DNA of 7,151 nucleotides from an uncultured Fusobacterium sp. Its GTDB lineage: Bacteria > Fusobacteriota > Fusobacteriia > Fusobacteriales > Fusobacteriaceae. Below are positions 6,350 to 7,151 of the stretch, piece by piece; within the stretch, counting starts at the first letter, position 1, and every line of letters begins with the position of its first letter. The stretch spans positions 1 through 7,151 of the forward strand of contig UQXM01000094.1 in NCBI GenBank assembly GCA_900545035.1. The letters run 5' to 3'. The translations under genes were made by a program, and so were the position numbers. The notes beneath the pieces are model-generated. The model saw nothing but the letters and a program-made list of their open reading frames with translations, was not told the origin of the DNA and did not search any database.

Positions 6350-6725
6350 AAATATTGTAAAATTTATCAAGCTGTTCGTTAATTTCATCATAATCAAAAT
6401 CATTGAAGAATTCTGTAAAATCATCGGCATAAGCTGTATAAATATCTTCCGGAGTTACATCTTCCAGTTCAAGAGCTTTTTTTTCATCAGCTGTAAGATT
6501 TTCCAAGTCTTCCATTCCTTCATCGGCATCTATTTTAAAAAGCTCTATTCCTGTATTTGCTCCCTCTTCGTGAATAAATTCAAGTTTCCCGGTAAAACAA
6601 TTTATCTGTGCAATTGTTACAATTCCGAAACGGTCGTTTCTTGCAGTTTCCTTTACTATATCGTAAAAATTTAATTTTTTAATAATATTTAAAATTTCTT
6701 CTCTGCTTAAAATGTTGTCAGTCAT
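6348..6725 (-). CDS. Small acidic protein of unknown function, 125 aa
   Basis: I do not recognise this family. It is soluble-looking, with no signal peptide or membrane segment, one cysteine and no obvious motif. By my count it has 32 Asp/Glu against 11 Lys/Arg, a net charge near -21, with the acid concentrated in the second half (about residues 60-120). The N-terminus (REEILNIIKKLNFYDIV) looks helical. A middle stretch around 35-52 (FGIVTIAQINCFTGKLEF) looks like beta strands. I start at the ATG following GGGAGG, although the spacing is a long 13 bases; the open frame continues upstream, past the likely promoter, and is unlikely to be translated there. It is the first gene of a two-gene unit with the sirtuin, whose ribosome site overlaps its stop codon. 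A regulator, substrate or partner of the sirtuin is possible but purely inferred from position. Confidence 0.75.
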   Translation of the reverse strand: MTDNILSREEILNIIKKLNFYDIVKETARNDRFGIVTIAQINCFTGKLEFIHEEGANTGIELFKIDADEGMEDLENLTADEKKALELEDVTPEDIYTAYADDFTEFFNDFDYDEINEQLDKFYNI

Positions 6726-6738
6726 TTTGTTTTTAATT

Positions 6739-6744
6739 CCTCCC
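6739..6744 (-). promoter_or_regulatory. Ribosome binding site of the acidic-protein gene (long spacing)
   Basis: GGGAGG on the minus strand is 13 bases before the ATG at 6725. No ATG, GTG or TTG in frame is closer; an in-frame ATT would sit at normal spacing four codons earlier. This is the only good ribosome site in the region, so it sets the start despite the distance. Confidence 0.55.
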
Positions 6745-6764
6745 AATAATATTCTAATACTTAA

Positions 6765-6793
6765 ACTGTAATACATAAAAAGGAATTTGTCAA
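6765..6793 (-). promoter_or_regulatory. Promoter of the acidic protein–cobB unit
   Basis: On the minus strand TTGACA (6793 to 6788) is an exact -35 match, followed after 17 bases by TACAGT (6770 to 6765), four of six matches to the -10 consensus. Transcription would begin near 6758, about 33 bases before the ATG. Confidence 0.6.
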
Positions 6794-6802
6794 ATATTAA
6801 TA

Positions 6803-6830
6803 TAGACAATTTTATAAATTATGATAAAAT
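6803..6830 (+). promoter_or_regulatory. Promoter of the LysE-family exporter gene
   Basis: TAGACA at 6803-6808 (five of six matches to TTGACA) is followed after 16 bases by TAAAAT at 6825-6830. TGA precedes the latter, making an extended -10. An overlapping alternative -10, TATGAT at 6820-6825, would give only 11-base spacing and is less likely. Transcription would start near 6837, about 30 bases before the ATG. Confidence 0.6.
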
Positions 6831-6867
6831 AAGAAGAACGAATATAAATTTTAAAGGAGAACAAAAA

Positions 6868-7151
6868 ATGTTTGGAATTATAAATTACGAAATGTATATA
6901 ACATCATGTATTATTTTAAGCCTTATTCCCGGAACAGATACAATGTTTATTTTGGGGCAGTCAATTTCAAACGACAGAAAGACAGGATTGTTTTCAGTTC
7001 TTGGAATGGGAACGGGAATTTTAATTCATACTACTTTTGTCAGCCTTGGCTTATCAGTACTTTTAAAAAATTCTCCGATGGCTTTTAATATTGTAAAAAT
7101 TTTAGGAGCTGCTTACCTTCTTTATATGGGAATAAAAGCTGTAAAATCAAA
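6868..7151 (+). CDS. LysE/RhtB-family amino-acid exporter, N-terminal part (cut by window edge)
   Basis: Inner-membrane exporter of the LysE/RhtB superfamily, whose members expel amino acids such as lysine, homoserine or threonine, usually by proton exchange. Ninety-four codons are present before the right edge; the full protein would be about 200-210 residues. Visible signatures are the N-terminal PGTDTMFILGQS at 21-32 (the family PGPNT-type motif, here with Thr and Asp), then RKTGLFSVLGMGTG at 37-50, and a third hydrophobic stretch ending LGAAYLLYMGIKA. These make up the first three membrane segments, about 5-27, 42-66 and 72-90. The start ATG has AAAGGAG 8 bases upstream (from AGGAG). It is transcribed divergently from the acidic protein–sirtuin unit. 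The substrate cannot be told from this fragment. No LysG-like regulator gene is adjacent on the visible side. Confidence 0.88.
   Translation, partial: MFGIINYEMYITSCIILSLIPGTDTMFILGQSISNDRKTGLFSVLGMGTGILIHTTFVSLGLSVLLKNSPMAFNIVKILGAAYLLYMGIKAVKS

Noticed and set aside
5617..6725. Sirtuin plus unknown neighbour as an anti-phage defence pair (Sir2-type NAD depletion)
   Set aside because: The sirtuin has the compact, zinc-containing deacylase architecture with catalytic His and is not a Sir2-like NADase fused to an effector or sensor domain. No mobile or defence genes flank it.
6906..7088. 60-codon plus-strand frame within the exporter gene
   Set aside because: It is out of frame with the LysE-family reading frame, which has a proper ribosome site, promoter and family motifs.

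Overview
The window is AT-rich bacterial chromosome with strong GGAGG-type ribosome binding sites. The most informative gene encodes a patatin–POTRA–beta-barrel protein matching FplA, the type Vd secreted phospholipase of Fusobacterium. That gene, the low-GC codon use (AGA arginines, A/T-ending codons) and the other gene families point to Fusobacteriota, most likely Fusobacterium or a close relative. The genus is inferred; nothing here names a species.

There are four transcription units on alternating strands. (1) Positions 4967 down to 44, minus strand: a tRNA nucleotidyltransferase (cca), EPSP synthase (aroA) and the FplA-like phospholipase. The genes overlap by 35 and 8 bases, so they form a tightly coupled operon, read from an extended -10 promoter just upstream of cca. 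(2) Positions 5010-5611, plus strand: a single gene for a methylated-DNA–protein-cysteine methyltransferase (ogt), with an exact-consensus sigma70-type promoter and a hairpin terminator. (3) Positions 6793 down to 5617, minus strand: a small, very acidic protein of unknown function, then a sirtuin deacetylase (cobB type) 17 bases later. This unit converges on ogt, and the two share one bidirectional terminator. (4) From 6803 onward, plus strand: a LysE/RhtB-family amino-acid exporter cut off by the right edge. It is transcribed divergently from unit 3 from a back-to-back promoter pair.

Functionally this is mostly housekeeping: tRNA 3'-end maturation, the shikimate pathway, direct alkylation repair, NAD-dependent deacylation and metabolite export. 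One surface/virulence-type enzyme is attached to the end of a housekeeping operon. I found no CRISPR array, insertion sequence, integrase, tRNA, rRNA or obvious defence cassette. I do not see a convincing undescribed system. The best leads are the uncharacterised acidic protein coupled to the sirtuin and the translational coupling of the phospholipase to aroA. Nearly all sequence is coding; no gap exceeds about 150 bases.
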